Assembly (NCBI GenBank): GCA_018261655.1
Contig: JAGTSG010000014.1
Coordinates: forward strand, 1-64,000
Direction: 5' to 3'
Origin: Pseudomonadota bacterium
GTDB lineage: Bacteria; Pseudomonadota; Gammaproteobacteria; Steroidobacterales; Steroidobacteraceae
Length of the DNA: 64,000 nucleotides
Below the pieces are notes generated by a model. That model was given only the letters and a program-made list of their open reading frames with translations, ran no database searches and was not told the origin of the DNA. This document shows positions 29,049 through 40,187 of this stretch, in pieces. Each line of letters begins with the position of its first letter. Positions within the stretch are counted from its first letter, which is position 1. The translations under genes were made by a program, and so were the position numbers.

Positions 29049-29561
29049 TCAGGATACCGCAGGCGCGGCCAGCCGGATCCCGGCCGCCGTATCCCGGAAG
29101 TCCCCCTTCAGGCGCCAGCCGCGATCGGGCGGCGTGATCTCGACGTACCAGTGCCCGGGCGGCAGCGGCTCGGTCGAGCCAACAAAGGCCGCGTCAACGC
29201 GCCGCAGGGTGATCATCCGGTCGAGTTCCGCGCGGGTCGCGTGCGACAGCACCAGCACCAGCCCGTCCGGCGGCTCACCCCGTGCCAGCGAGAGCTGCAC
29301 GCGGACGGACCCCGACACCGCATCGACCGCGAGCGTTGCCTCCGCGCCGATCGCCGCGGCCGCCGCATCGCGGCCCGGGTCGGTGTAGATCGCGAGCCCG
29401 TCCTTGCGGAAGTCGTCGCGCACGACGACGTCGCTCGACTTCACGGCGATGGCGAGCGTCGCGAAGGCGGCGACCACGACCGCGAGCGGCAGGCCCACGA
29501 CGAACCACATCAGCGGGACGCTGCTCCAGCGCGTGGCGGGGCGACCGTCCGGCGGGGTCAT
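29049..29561 (-). CDS. ccoH: FixH family protein (CcoH)
   Basis: W..VPLMWFVVGLPLAVVVAAFATLAIA..DDFRKDGLAIY; position between ccoG and ccoI. Confidence 0.85.
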   Translation of the reverse strand: MTPPDGRPATRWSSVPLMWFVVGLPLAVVVAAFATLAIAVKSSDVVVRDDFRKDGLAIYTDPGRDAAAAAIGAEATLAVDAVSGSVRVQLSLARGEPPDGLVLVLSHATRAELDRMITLRRVDAAFVGSTEPLPPGHWYVEITPPDRGWRLKGDFRDTAAGIRLAAPAVS

Positions 29562-30943
29562 GGCCCGAGGAACCGCGCGGCGCGCGAAGCCGTCAGGGCC
29601 GGGTCGTCCGCCGCGGTGATCGCGAAACGGATCTCGTGGCTGCCGCTGGCGGAGCCGCCCGGCACGCGCACCCGGACCGGCAGCGAGTGGACCTCGCCAG
29701 GGCCTACCCGGTGTCCGGACCCGGCTGCGGCGCCCGCCTCGCCGGCCTCGAGCACCAGGCCGGGCAGGCCGCTCGCGGCCAGCGAGTAGGTGTGCGCCGT
29801 GGTGTCCTTGTTGAGGATGCGCAGCAGGTACACGTTCTCGATGCTGCCGTCGGGCAGCGTGCGGTAGAGGGCGTTGCGGTCGCGCATGACGTCGAGGCCG
29901 ACGGGCGTCCGCAGCGAGATCGAGACGAAGAATCCGACGATGAGCGCCGCCAGCAGCGCGCCATAGACGATCATCCGCGGCCGCACGACGTGGCTGCCGC
30001 CGCCTTCCAGCGCCTTCTGCGAGGTGTAACGGATCAGGCCACGCGGGTAACTCATCCGGTCCATCACGTCGTCGCAGGCGTCGATGCAGGCGGCGCAGGC
30101 GATGCACTCGTACTGCAGTCCCTCGCGGATGTCGATGCCGGTGGGGCAGACCTGCACGCAGGCCTTGCAGTCGACGCAGTCACCGAGCCCCTTGCTCTGC
30201 GGGTCCACGTTCCGCGCCCGCGCGCCGCGCGGCTCGCCGCGCCTGGTGTCGTAGGCGATGATCAGGGTGTCGCGGTCGAACATCGCGCTCTGGAAGCGCG
30301 CATAGGGACACATGTACTTGCACACCTGCTCGCGCATGAAGCCGGCGTTGCCCCAGGTGGCGAAGCTGTAGAACAGCACCCAGAAGGTCTCCCAGGGACC
30401 GGTGGACAGCCCCAGCACCTTGCCCGCGAGCTCCTGGACCGGCGTGAAGTAGCCGACGAAGGTGAACCCGGTCCACAGCGCGAACAGCACCCACACGAGG
30501 TGCTTGCCGCCCTTGCGCAGGACCTTGTCCGCGCTCCAGGGCGATCGGTCCAGCTTGATGCGCCTGTTGCGGTCGCCCTCGAACCAGCGCTCGATCCGGA
30601 TGAAGACCTCGGTCCATACCGTCTGCGGGCAGGCAAAGCCGCACCACAGCCGCCCGGCCAGCGCCGTGAAGAAGAACAGCGACAATCCCAGGATGATCAG
30701 CAGCCAGGTGAGATAGAAGAAGTCCTGAGGCCAGAAGACGAGGCCGAAGACGTAGAACTTTCGCGCTGGCAGGTCGAACAGCACGGACTGGCGGTCGTCC
30801 CAGGAGACCCACGGCAGCACGTAGTAGAGGCCGAGCAGCGCCCAGACCGAGAGGTTCCGCAGGCGCTGGAAGCGCCCGTCCGTTTCGCGGGGATAGATCT
30901 TCTTGTGGGCCTCGTAGAACGAGGCCGGCTTCGCTACCGTCAT
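29558..30943 (-). CDS. ccoG: Cytochrome c oxidase accessory protein CcoG (FixG)
   Basis: WCGFACPQTVWTEVFIRIERW, KYMCPYARFQSAMFD, GDCVDCKACVQVCPTGIDIREGLQYECIACAACID. Confidence 0.95.
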   Translation of the reverse strand: MTVAKPASFYEAHKKIYPRETDGRFQRLRNLSVWALLGLYYVLPWVSWDDRQSVLFDLPARKFYVFGLVFWPQDFFYLTWLLIILGLSLFFFTALAGRLWCGFACPQTVWTEVFIRIERWFEGDRNRRIKLDRSPWSADKVLRKGGKHLVWVLFALWTGFTFVGYFTPVQELAGKVLGLSTGPWETFWVLFYSFATWGNAGFMREQVCKYMCPYARFQSAMFDRDTLIIAYDTRRGEPRGARARNVDPQSKGLGDCVDCKACVQVCPTGIDIREGLQYECIACAACIDACDDVMDRMSYPRGLIRYTSQKALEGGGSHVVRPRMIVYGALLAALIVGFFVSISLRTPVGLDVMRDRNALYRTLPDGSIENVYLLRILNKDTTAHTYSLAASGLPGLVLEAGEAGAAAGSGHRVGPGEVHSLPVRVRVPGGSASGSHEIRFAITAADDPALTASRAARFLGP

Positions 30944-31266
30944 CCGCCCGGACCACGGGGCTGCGGTCGCGCCGTGCGCACCAGGTACAGGGTCAGCGCG
31001 CTCGACAGCGTGCAGATCGCCCAGAAGAAGAAGAAACCGACGGCGTAGCCCGCCATCTTGTGGGTCAGCCAGTTGGGAGGCATCGCGCCTTCGCCGAACA
31101 CCGACGGATCGAAGAAGGCGAAGAAGAACATCGTCGCGACCGACGCGGCCAGGAACGACGGCCACAGCGTGACCGCCATGTCCTGCGCCAGCTGGCTCCA
31201 GGCGACCGGCCCCGGGTCGGCTTCCCCGGGATCGTCCACGCTGTCGGGTTGCGGGTCAGACTGCAT
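30940..31266 (-). CDS. Conserved-position unknown 2-TM protein between ccoP and ccoG
   Basis: 108 aa; SFLAASVATMFFFAFFDPSVFGEGAMPPNWLTHKMAGYAVGFFFFWAICTLSSALTLYLVR; overlaps both neighbours. Confidence 0.7.
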   Translation of the reverse strand: MQSDPQPDSVDDPGEADPGPVAWSQLAQDMAVTLWPSFLAASVATMFFFAFFDPSVFGEGAMPPNWLTHKMAGYAVGFFFFWAICTLSSALTLYLVRTARPQPRGPGG

Positions 31267-32133
31267 CGGCCGCTGCTGCCTCGGGAGCTCCTTCCGCCGC
31301 CGCGTCCGCGGCCGGCGCCTCCGCCTCGGGCGGCGGTGCGGGCGGCTGGTAGGGTGGCGCGAGGCTCAGGACGTAGGCGGCGAGCAGCCGCACCTTCGGT
31401 TCGCCGAGCAGCTCGAGCTGCGCGGGCATCTGGTTGTTGCGGCCGTTGACGACGCCGTAGCGGATCTCGGCGGCCGTGCCCTCGTACAGCCAGGTGTCGT
31501 CGGTCAGGTTGGGCGCGCCGACGGCCTGCATGCCCTTGCCGTCCAGGCCGTGGCACGACGCGCAGAACATCTCGAACTTCGGCCTGCCGGCGGCGGCCAG
31601 GTCGGCAGGCGCCTGCAGGCCCGACAGCGACAGCACGTAGGCCACCACCTCCTCGACGCCCTGCGCGCCGAGCGCCTCGCCCCAGGGCGGCATCACCCCG
31701 TTGCGAACATGGCGCAGTTGTTGGCGTAGAGGTTGCGCGCCACGCGCATCGCATCCGGGTCCTGTCCGAGCTGCTCGAGGCTCATCTCCGCGAAGCGCGC
31801 GTAGACCGGCGCAGCGGCGGCCTCGGCCGCGTCCACCTGCTCCTGCCACTGCGCCTCCTGCGTCCAGCCCTTCGTGCCCTGCCAGCTGCCCAGGCCGGGG
31901 TAGAGGACGAGGTAGACGATGCTGAAGGCGACCGAGCCGTAGAACAGCCACAGCCACCAGCGCGGGAGGGGGTTGTTGAACTCCCGCAGGTTGCCGTCCC
32001 AGGTGTGCCCGGTGGTTTCCGCGTCCGGCTGCTCCGCCGGCGACCGCTTCGAGGTCACCCACAACAGCCACAGGGCCCCGACGACGTTGATCGCCGTCAG
32101 GATCACGATGAACAGGGTCCAGCCCGTAGTCAT
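31256..32133 (-). pseudogene. ccoP: cbb3 oxidase diheme subunit CcoP, apparently disrupted by a small deletion/frameshift
   Basis: Frame 1 (31693-32133): MTTGWTLFIVILTAINVVG...FNNPLPRWWLWLFYGSVAFSIVYLVLYPG...NLYANNCAM|FATG*; frame 2 continues (V)RNGVMPPWGEALGAQGVEEVVAYVLSL...EMFCASCHG...; ~35 codons incl. first CxxCH completion missing at ~31707. Confidence 0.85.
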
Positions 32134-32134
32134 C

Positions 32135-32293
32135 TTACTTGTCCTCGTTCTTGTCCGAATCTTCTTCGAGCGGCATGCGGGCGGCCTGGTCGAACTTCTG
32201 CTTCTGTCGCCCGCTCCACGCCCACCAGACCACGCCCACGAAGGCGAGCAGCGCGAGCACCGTCGCCAGGCCCTGCAGGGTTCCCGGGTCCAT
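32135..32293 (-). CDS. ccoQ: cbb3-type cytochrome c oxidase subunit CcoQ
   Basis: 52 aa; LATVLALLAFVGVVWWAWSGRQKQKFDQAARMPLEED. Confidence 0.9.
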   Translation of the reverse strand: MDPGTLQGLATVLALLAFVGVVWWAWSGRQKQKFDQAARMPLEEDSDKNEDK

Positions 32294-32295
32294 CC

Positions 32296-32904
32296 CTACT
32301 TCCAGGTCTTGGATGCGGTGCCGAGGCCCTGCAGGTAGGCGATCAGCGCCTGCATCTCGGTCTTGCCCGCCACGTCGCCGGCCGCCGCTGCGACCTGCTC
32401 GTCCGTATACGGGACGCCGACCGCGCGCAGGGCCTGCATCTTGTCGCCGGTCAGCGAGCCGTCGACGGCCCGTTCGTCGAGCCACGGGAAGCCGGGCATG
32501 TTCGACTCCGGCACCACGTCGCGCGGGTTGAGCAGGTGGATCCGGTGCCACTCGTCCGAGTAGCGGCCCCCGACACGGGCGAGGTCGGGCCCCGTGCGCT
32601 TCGAGCCGAACTGGAACGGATGGTCGTACACCGACTCGCCTGCGAGCGAGTAGTGGCCGTAGCGCTCCGTCTCGGCCCGCAGCGGGCGGATCATCTGCGA
32701 GTGGCAGACGTAGCAGCCCTCGCGGACGTAGATGTCACGCCCCTCGAGTTCCAGGGCGCTGTAGGGCTCCACGCCCGGCGCCGGCTCGGTGACCTGGCCG
32801 GAGAAGTAGAGCGGTACGATTTCCGCCAGCCCGCCGAAGCTGATCGCCACGGCCGTCAGCACGCCGAGCAAGCCGACGTTCTTTTCGATCTTCTCGTGAT
32901 TCAT
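32296..32904 (-). CDS. ccoO: cbb3-type cytochrome c oxidase subunit II CcoO
   Basis: [71 protein letters not shown]. Confidence 0.96.
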   Translation of the reverse strand: MNHEKIEKNVGLLGVLTAVAISFGGLAEIVPLYFSGQVTEPAPGVEPYSALELEGRDIYVREGCYVCHSQMIRPLRAETERYGHYSLAGESVYDHPFQFGSKRTGPDLARVGGRYSDEWHRIHLLNPRDVVPESNMPGFPWLDERAVDGSLTGDKMQALRAVGVPYTDEQVAAAAGDVAGKTEMQALIAYLQGLGTASKTWK

Positions 32905-32914
32905 GCTGCCACCC

Positions 32915-34339
32915 TCAGGCCGCTGCCGGCGCCATCACCGGCACGTCCTTCCCGGACGAGCCTGCGGCGATGGTTTTCCAGACGTTGTAGACCATGATGA
33001 ACATGCCGGAGAGCACCAGCAGTCCGCCGATGAGCCTCACCCCGTAGTACGGGTAGGTCGCGGCCAGCGACTCCACGAAGGTGTAGGTCAGCGTGCCGTC
33101 GTCGTTCGTGGCACGCCACATCAGGCCCTGCATCACGCCGGCGATCCACATCGAGGCGACGTAGAGCACGATGCCGATCGTCGTCGTCCAGAAGTGCACG
33201 TCGATCAGCCTGGTGGAGTACATCGCGGTCTGGCCGTAGAGGCGCGGGATCAGCGCGTACATGCAGCCGATGGAGATCATCGCCACCCAGCCCAGCGCGC
33301 CGGAGTGGACGTGGCCGATGGTCCAGTCGGTGTAGTGCGACAGCGCGTTGACCGTCTTCACGGACATCATCGGTCCCTCGAAGGTCGACATTCCGTAGAA
33401 CGACAGCGACACGATCATGAACTTCAGGATCGGGTCGGTGCGCAGTTTGTGCCAGGCGCCCGACAGGGTCATGATGCCGTTGATCATGCCGCCCCAGGAC
33501 GGCGCGATCAGGATGATGGAGAACACCATGCCGAGGGTCTGCGCCCAGTCCGGCAGCGTCGTGTAGTGCAGGTGGTGCGGTCCGGCCCACATGTAGATGG
33601 CGACCAGCGCCCAGAAGTGCACCACCGACAGGCGGTAGGAGTAGACCGGCCGCTCGGCCTGCTTCGGGACGAAGTAGTACATCATCCCGAGGAAGCCCGC
33701 GGTCAGGAAGAAGCCCACCGCGTTGTGCCCGTACCACCACTGCACCATGGCGTCCACCGTCCCGGCATAGACGGAGTAGGACTTGGTCAGCGTCACGGGG
33801 ACGGCCATGCTGTTGCCGATGTGCAGCACCGCGATGGTGATGATGTAGGCGGCGAAGAACCAGTTGGCGACGTAGATGTGCTTGACCTTGCGCTTGACCA
33901 TCGTGCCGAAGAACACCACGCCGTAGGTGACCCAGACGACGGCGATCAGCACGTCGATCGGCCATTCCAGCTCGGCGTATTCCTTGGACGTCGTGATCCC
34001 GAGCGGAAGCGTGATCGCGGCGAGCACGATGATCAGCTGCCAGCCCCAGAAGGTGAACGCGGCCAGCCGGTCGCCGAAGAGGCGGGTGTGGCAGGTCCGC
34101 TGCACGACGTAGTAGGACGCGGCGAACAGCGCGGAGCCGCCGAAGGCGAAGATCACCGCGTTGGTGTGCAGCGGCCGCAGGCGGCTGTAGGTCAGCCAGG
34201 GCACGTCGAGGTTCAGCGCCGGGAACATCAGCTGGGCCGCGATGATCACGCCGACCAGCATCCCGACGATGCCCCAGATGATGGTCATGATGGCGAACTG
34301 CCGCACGACCTTGTCGTTATAGGTCTCGACCCGTTCCAT
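32915..34339 (-). CDS. ccoN: cbb3-type cytochrome c oxidase subunit I CcoN
   Basis: 474 aa from [63 protein letters not shown]. Confidence 0.96.
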   Translation of the reverse strand: MERVETYNDKVVRQFAIMTIIWGIVGMLVGVIIAAQLMFPALNLDVPWLTYSRLRPLHTNAVIFAFGGSALFAASYYVVQRTCHTRLFGDRLAAFTFWGWQLIIVLAAITLPLGITTSKEYAELEWPIDVLIAVVWVTYGVVFFGTMVKRKVKHIYVANWFFAAYIITIAVLHIGNSMAVPVTLTKSYSVYAGTVDAMVQWWYGHNAVGFFLTAGFLGMMYYFVPKQAERPVYSYRLSVVHFWALVAIYMWAGPHHLHYTTLPDWAQTLGMVFSIILIAPSWGGMINGIMTLSGAWHKLRTDPILKFMIVSLSFYGMSTFEGPMMSVKTVNALSHYTDWTIGHVHSGALGWVAMISIGCMYALIPRLYGQTAMYSTRLIDVHFWTTTIGIVLYVASMWIAGVMQGLMWRATNDDGTLTYTFVESLAATYPYYGVRLIGGLLVLSGMFIMVYNVWKTIAAGSSGKDVPVMAPAAA

Positions 34340-34743
34340 TGAGTTTTTCCCCACTTGATGTCTGGACAGCGCATGCCCCGGCCGCGGTCTGGCCGCAGGC
34401 CTCGCCATGCTACTGAGCGCCGCCGTGCGGCAGACATAGTGGCATTCCACCGGCCGGCGGCGGCCGGCCCGGCCGGCCCCACGCGCGTCCTCCCGCCCTG
34501 CGCGGTCCTTGTGGGACAGGCATTTGTGCGGAGGGCGCCGGGCCGGTCCGCCGTTATGCTGGATCCGGCCGCCGGGTCGGGGCCGGTGACCTGGGTCACA
34601 GACATCGGGACAGGAAGCTGACTGCGGACCCCGACAGGACGCTCGGCCTGCTGGTCGTGCGCTGCCCGGCCACCTGACCGGACGGTCCCTGCTCACGTAG
34701 AATCCATCCCACCCTCCACGAACCACGGAACACACGGTCGAAC

Positions 34744-36537
34744 ATGCTTTCCTACCGCGCTCCCCTCAGGGAAATCCGCTTTGTCCTGCACGAAGTGCTG
34801 CACGCCAGTCACCACTATGCCGAGCTCGGCCGCAAGGACCTGAACGAAGAGTTCATCGACAGCGTCCTCGAGGGCGCCGCGCGTTTCGCCGAGGAGGTGA
34901 TCGCGCCGACCAACGAGCCGGGCGACCGGGTCGGGGTCCGGCTCACCGACGACGGCGTGGTGACGCCCCCCGGCTTCCGCGAGGCCTACGCGCAGTTCGT
35001 CGGGGACGGCTGGGCGGCGCTCTGCGGTCCGGAGGAGTTCGGCGGCCAGGGGCTGCCCGAAGGCTTCGGCGGCCCGGTGGGCGAGTTGTTCGTCTCCGCC
35101 AACCAGTCCTGGAAGCTGTACAGCGGGCTGACGGACAGCGCGCTGCTGTGCCTGGAGAAGCACGCCAGCGACGAGCTGAAGGCGCTGTACCTGCCGAAGC
35201 TGGTGACCGGCGAGTGGACCGGGACCATGTGCCTGACCGAGGCACAGGCGGGCACCGACCTCGGCCTGCTCCGGTCCCGCGCGGAGCCCGACGGCGAGGG
35301 CAGCTACCGCATCACCGGCGAGAAGATCTTCATCACCAGCGGCGACCATGACGTCGCCGCCAACATCGTCCACCTCGTGCTGGCGAGGCTGCCCGACGCG
35401 CCGGCCGGGACGCGCGGCATCAGCCTGTTCCTCGTGCCGAAGCGCCTGCCCGACGCGAACGGCGAGCCCGGCGCGGCAAACGGCGTCCGCTGCAGCCGGC
35501 TCGAGGAGAAGCTCGGCATCCACGGTTCCGCCACCTGCGTGATGAACTTCGAGAACGCCCGCGGCTGGCTGGTGGGCGAGCCGAACGCCGGCCTCAGGAG
35601 CATGTTCGTGATGATGAACCACGCCCGGCTGTGGGTGGGCCTGCAGGGCCTCGCGCAGGCCGAGCGCTCGCGGCAGGCGGCGCTCGACTACGCGCGCGAG
35701 CGCCGCCAGGGCCGGGCCGCGCGGGGCAGCGCGAAGCCCGACAAGCCGGCCGACCTGATCGTGGACCATGCCGACGTGCGCCGCATGCTGCTGACGCAGA
35801 AGGCGTTCATCGAGGCGTCGCGCCTGCTCACTTACTTCGCCGGCATGCAGATGGACAAGGCGAAGTACCATCCGGATGCCGCCGAGCGCCAGCGCGGCGC
35901 CGACCTGCTGGCCATCCTGACGCCGGTGGTGAAGGCATTCGTCACCGACATGGCGGTGGAAGTGACCAACCTCGGCATCCAGGTGCACGGCGGTTACGGC
36001 TACATCCGCGAGACCGGCGTCGAGCAGTTCATGCGCGATGCGCGCATCGCCTGCATCTACGAGGGCACGAACGGCGTCCAGGCACTCGACCTGCTGGGCC
36101 GCAAGGTGCTCGGTTCGGGCGGCCAGCTGGCGCGCCTGCTGGGCGGGCTCATCGGGGCCTTCTGCCAGAACCACGCGGGCTACGAGGAGATGGCGGACTT
36201 CGTGCCGCGCCTTGCCGGCCTGCTCAAGGAGTGGAGCGAGGCGACCGAGCAGGTGGCGCAACGCGCTGCCCGCGATCCCGACGAGATCGGTGCCGCCGCC
36301 GCGGACTACCTGCAGTTCACCGGCTACCTCTGTCTGGCCTGGTGCTGGGCCAAGATGGCGGCGGTGGCGATCGCCGCGCTCAGGAACTCGCCCGACGACC
36401 CTGCCTTCTACCAGGCGAAGGTCGCCACGGCCCGCTTCTTCTTCGCCCGGCTGCTGCCCAGGGCCGAGGCTCACCTCGACGCCCTGCAGTCGGGGTCGGC
36501 GTCGGTCATGGCGCTCTCCACCGGGCAGCTGGGCTGA
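34744..36537 (+). CDS. Acyl-CoA dehydrogenase (long, C-terminal-domain type)
   Basis: 597 aa; [85 protein letters not shown]. Confidence 0.94.
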   Translation: MLSYRAPLREIRFVLHEVLHASHHYAELGRKDLNEEFIDSVLEGAARFAEEVIAPTNEPGDRVGVRLTDDGVVTPPGFREAYAQFVGDGWAALCGPEEFGGQGLPEGFGGPVGELFVSANQSWKLYSGLTDSALLCLEKHASDELKALYLPKLVTGEWTGTMCLTEAQAGTDLGLLRSRAEPDGEGSYRITGEKIFITSGDHDVAANIVHLVLARLPDAPAGTRGISLFLVPKRLPDANGEPGAANGVRCSRLEEKLGIHGSATCVMNFENARGWLVGEPNAGLRSMFVMMNHARLWVGLQGLAQAERSRQAALDYARERRQGRAARGSAKPDKPADLIVDHADVRRMLLTQKAFIEASRLLTYFAGMQMDKAKYHPDAAERQRGADLLAILTPVVKAFVTDMAVEVTNLGIQVHGGYGYIRETGVEQFMRDARIACIYEGTNGVQALDLLGRKVLGSGGQLARLLGGLIGAFCQNHAGYEEMADFVPRLAGLLKEWSEATEQVAQRAARDPDEIGAAAADYLQFTGYLCLAWCWAKMAAVAIAALRNSPDDPAFYQAKVATARFFFARLLPRAEAHLDALQSGSASVMALSTGQLG

Positions 36538-36541
36538 CGCG

Positions 36542-37702
36542 ATGTCGCAGGCGGACCAGGCGCGCGCGCGCCGCCTGGCCCGGGCGCGCCGCGTCGTGGT
36601 CAAGGTCGGGTCGTCGCTGCTGGTGGATGGCGCGACGGGGCGGCTCAATCGCAGCTGGCTCGAGTCGCTGGCCGCCGATGTCGCGACGATGCGGGGTCGC
36701 GGCCAGGACGTCGTGCTGGTGTCCTCGGGCGCCATTGCGCTGGGACGACGCCACCTCGGGCTGCCGGCCGGCCGCCTGCGGCTCGAGGAGAGCCAGGCGG
36801 CCGCCGCGGTCGGCCAGATCCGCCTCGCTCACGCCTGGAAGGAGGTGCTCGAGGCGCACGGCGTCGCCGTCGCCCAGGTGTTGCTCACCTTCGGCGACAC
36901 CGAGCAGCGCCGGCGCTACCTGAACGCGCGCTCGACGCTCAACACGCTCCTGGCACTCGGCGCCGTGCCGGTGATCAACGAGAACGACACGGTGGCGACC
37001 GCCGAGATCCGCTACGGCGACAACGACAGGCTCGCCGCGCGCGTGGCGCAGATGCTCGCGGCCGACTGCACGGTGCTGCTGTCCGACGTGCCGGGCCTGT
37101 TCACCGCGGATCCCGCGCGCGACCCGGGCGCGCGGTTCCTCGCCGAAGTCGGCGAGATCACCGCGGAGATCGAGTCGATGGCCGGCGGGCCGGGATCGGG
37201 CGTCGGCTCGGGCGGGATGGCCACCAAGGTCGAGGCGGCGCGCATCGCGGTCGGCGCCGGCTGCCACTTGTGCATCGCGTCAGGGAAGGTCCCGCATCCG
37301 CTCGCTGCGATCGAGCAGGGCGGGCGCTGCACCTGGTTCGTGGCGCACGAGCAGCCGGTCGCGGTCCGCAAGCAGTGGATCGCGGGCACGCTGAAGGCGG
37401 CGGGCGGCCTGGTCATCGACGAGGGCGCGGCGACGGCGCTGGGGCGCGGCAAGAGCCTGTTGCCGGCCGGCGTGGTCGCGGTGCAGGGACGCTTCGACCG
37501 CGGCGACGCGGTGCGCGTCACAGGGCCGGACGGCCGCGAGGTGGCGCGCGGACTGTCGGCCTATTCGAGCGACGACGTGCGCCGCATACTCGGACGCAGG
37601 AGCGCGGAGATCGAGCAGCTGCTCGGCTACCGGGGCCGTGACGAGGTCATCCACCGTGACGACCTGGTGGTCCTGGGACCGCGGCGCGGGAGCGGGGCAT
37701 GA
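36542..37702 (+). CDS. proB: Glutamate 5-kinase with PUA domain
   Basis: [38 protein letters not shown]-terminal PUA; adjacent proA. Confidence 0.95.
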   Translation: MSQADQARARRLARARRVVVKVGSSLLVDGATGRLNRSWLESLAADVATMRGRGQDVVLVSSGAIALGRRHLGLPAGRLRLEESQAAAAVGQIRLAHAWKEVLEAHGVAVAQVLLTFGDTEQRRRYLNARSTLNTLLALGAVPVINENDTVATAEIRYGDNDRLAARVAQMLAADCTVLLSDVPGLFTADPARDPGARFLAEVGEITAEIESMAGGPGSGVGSGGMATKVEAARIAVGAGCHLCIASGKVPHPLAAIEQGGRCTWFVAHEQPVAVRKQWIAGTLKAAGGLVIDEGAATALGRGKSLLPAGVVAVQGRFDRGDAVRVTGPDGREVARGLSAYSSDDVRRILGRRSAEIEQLLGYRGRDEVIHRDDLVVLGPRRGSGA

Positions 37703-38970
37703 CGGGGCGGGCGCTGGGCGAGGTCATGGACGAGCTGGGCGGCAACGCGCTGGCGGCAGCGCGCGTCCTGGCGCGTGCGCCCGCGCCGGTGAAAAATGCC
37801 GCGCTCGAGGCGGCCGCAGCCGCGCTGCGGCGCAATGCCTCCGTCGTCCTGGAGGCGAACGCCGCCGACATGCGCTCGGCGCAGGAGCGCGGGCTCGGCA
37901 GCGCGATGCTCGACCGGCTCCGGCTCGATGAATCGCGGGTCGAGGCCATGGCCGCCGGCCTCGGGCAGGTCGCGGCTTTGCCCGACCCCGTCGGGCGCGT
38001 GCTGGCGGAGTGGACGCGGCCCAACGGGCTGGTGATCCAGCGCGTCAGTGTCCCGCTCGGCGTCATCGGCATCATCTACGAGAGCCGCCCCAACGTGACG
38101 GCCGATGCGGGCGCTCTCTGCCTGAAGTCGGGCAACGCCGCGATCCTGCGCGGAGGGTCGGAAAGCGCCGCGTCGAGCCGCGCGATCCATGCGTGCCTGG
38201 TCGAGGGACTGGTCGCCGCCGGCCTGCCCGCGAGCTGCGTGCAGCTCGTTCCCACCCAGGATCGAGAGGCCGTCGGCTACCTGCTCAAGGGCATGACCGA
38301 CTACGTGGACGTGATCGTCCCGCGCGGCGGCAAGGGGCTGATCGCGCGGGTCCAGCAGGATGCGCGGGTACCCGTGATCGGCCACCTCGAGGGCAACTGC
38401 CACGTGTACGTGGACGGCTCGGCCGACCTCAACATGGCCCGCGAGATCGTGCTCAACGCGAAGCTGCGGCGCACCGGGATCTGCGGCGCCGCGGAGACGG
38501 TGCTGTTCGACCGCGCGGCCGTCGCCACCCACCTGGGACCGGTCGTCAAGGCTCTGCTCGATGCCGGTTGCGAGGTGCGCGGTGACTCGACGGTCCGGGC
38601 GGCGGATCCACGCGTCCTGCCGGCCACCGAGGACGACTGGTACACGGAATACCTCGACGCGATCATCGCTGCGCGGGTCGTGGACGGCGTGGACGGGGCG
38701 GCCTCCCACATCGCGAAATACGGTTCGGCGCACACGGAGTCGATCGTGGCCGAGGACCGCGCGGCGGCCGAGCGCTTCCTGGCCGAGGTCGACAGCGCGA
38801 TCGTGCTGCACAACGCATCGACGCAGTACGCCGACGGCGGCGAGTTCGGGATGGGCGCGGAAATCGGCATCTCGACCGACAGGTTCCACGCGCGCGGCCC
38901 GGTCGGGCTCGAGCAGCTGGTCAGCTACAAGTACGTGGTGCGCGGCAGCGGTCAGCTCAGGCCCGGCTGA
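37699..38970 (+). CDS. proA: Gamma-glutamyl phosphate reductase
   Basis: [54 protein letters not shown]. Confidence 0.96.
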   Translation: MTGRALGEVMDELGGNALAAARVLARAPAPVKNAALEAAAAALRRNASVVLEANAADMRSAQERGLGSAMLDRLRLDESRVEAMAAGLGQVAALPDPVGRVLAEWTRPNGLVIQRVSVPLGVIGIIYESRPNVTADAGALCLKSGNAAILRGGSESAASSRAIHACLVEGLVAAGLPASCVQLVPTQDREAVGYLLKGMTDYVDVIVPRGGKGLIARVQQDARVPVIGHLEGNCHVYVDGSADLNMAREIVLNAKLRRTGICGAAETVLFDRAAVATHLGPVVKALLDAGCEVRGDSTVRAADPRVLPATEDDWYTEYLDAIIAARVVDGVDGAASHIAKYGSAHTESIVAEDRAAAERFLAEVDSAIVLHNASTQYADGGEFGMGAEIGISTDRFHARGPVGLEQLVSYKYVVRGSGQLRPG

Positions 38971-38987
38971 CCCGGGAGCCCGCGGGC

Positions 38988-39467
38988 CTAGTGACCGTGC
39001 GGGTGGCCGTGCCCGTGCGCGTGGCCGGGTTGCGCGGCCGCCTCGGCGCAGCGTTCGCAGTTCACCCAGCCGGAGTCACCGTCGAGGTAGTGCTCCTTCT
39101 TCCAGATGGGGACCCGGTGCTTGACCTCGTCGATGATGTAACGGCAGGCGGCGAAGGCCTCGGCGCGGTGGCCGCTGGCGACGCCGACCCAGACCGCGAC
39201 TTCGCCGAGGCCGAGCTCGCCCAGCCGGTGCACGCAGCACGCGCCGCGGATGCCGAAGCGTTCGACGGCCTCGGCGACGATGCGCGCGCCTTCCTTCAGC
39301 GCCAGTTCCTCGAAGGCCTCGTAGTCGAGGCGCCGCACCTCGCGGCCCTCGTTCTCGTTGCGGACCCGGCCCTCGAAGGAGACGAAGCCGCCCGCGGCCA
39401 CGTCGGCGAGGCCCGCCGCCAGCGCGGCCGGGTCGATTGGCCCGCGGCTGAACGAAAACCCGTTCAT
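38988..39467 (-). CDS. moaE: Molybdopterin synthase catalytic subunit
   Basis: RRLDYEAFEELALKEGARI, VWVGVASGHRAEAFAACRYIIDEVKHRVPIWKKEHY. Confidence 0.94.
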   Translation of the reverse strand: MNGFSFSRGPIDPAALAAGLADVAAGGFVSFEGRVRNENEGREVRRLDYEAFEELALKEGARIVAEAVERFGIRGACCVHRLGELGLGEVAVWVGVASGHRAEAFAACRYIIDEVKHRVPIWKKEHYLDGDSGWVNCERCAEAAAQPGHAHGHGHPHGH

Positions 39468-39706
39468 CCGCCTGCCACCGGAGGAATGAAGACGATCTCG
39501 TCGCCGTCGGCGAGCGTCCGCGACCAGTCCGCGAACTCGGCGTTGACGGCCACCCGCAGCCGGTCGCGGCCCAGGCTGAAGCCATGGCGGGCCGCGAGTT
39601 CCTCGAACAGGCCCGCGGCATCGGCCGCGCCGGTCTCCACCGTCTCCTCGCCGCGGCCGGCCTGCTCGCGCAGCACGGCGTAGTACTTCAGCCGGACGCG
39701 CGCCAT
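39464..39706 (-). CDS. moaD: Molybdopterin synthase sulfur carrier subunit
   Basis: VRLKYYAVLREQAGRGEETVET..DEIVFIPPVAGG (C-terminal GG). Confidence 0.92.
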   Translation of the reverse strand: MARVRLKYYAVLREQAGRGEETVETGAADAAGLFEELAARHGFSLGRDRLRVAVNAEFADWSRTLADGDEIVFIPPVAGG

Positions 39707-40185
39707 CAGCCGGCGTCTCCCGCGCGGAAGTCGCTCTTGCCGCCGGTCTTCTCGACCAGGCGGACGTCCGCGATGACGATCCCGTGGGACAGGGCCTTGC
39801 ACATGTCGTAGACGGTCAGCGCGGCCACCGACGCGCCGGTCAGCGCTTCCATCTCGACCCCGGTCCGGCCGTGGACCGATACGGTGCAGCGGATGTGGAC
39901 GTCACTGCCCGCATCGCAGTCGATCTCGATGCGGCACTTCTCGAGTCCCAGCGGATGGCAGAACGGGACGAGGTCGTGCGTGCGCTTGGCCGCCATCGTG
40001 CCTGCGATGATCGCGGTGTGGAACACCGGGCCCTTGGCGGTGATGAAGCCCCGTGCGCGCAGCGTCTCCGCCACCGGGCCTGGCAGCCGGACCACGGCCG
40101 CGGCCGTGGCGCCGCGCAGGGTCACCTGCTTTTCGCTGACGTCCACCATCGCCGGGCGGCCTTCGCTGTCGACATGGGAGAGCAT
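39706..40185 (-). CDS. moaC: Cyclic pyranopterin monophosphate synthase
   Basis: [62 protein letters not shown]. Confidence 0.96.
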   Translation of the reverse strand: MLSHVDSEGRPAMVDVSEKQVTLRGATAAAVVRLPGPVAETLRARGFITAKGPVFHTAIIAGTMAAKRTHDLVPFCHPLGLEKCRIEIDCDAGSDVHIRCTVSVHGRTGVEMEALTGASVAALTVYDMCKALSHGIVIADVRLVEKTGGKSDFRAGDAG

Positions 40186-40187
40186 GT

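Noticed and set aside
34340-34380. FNR/ANR box upstream of ccoN (TTGATGTCTGGACA)
   Set aside because: Only one half-site (TTGAT) fits; the second half is not ATCAA.
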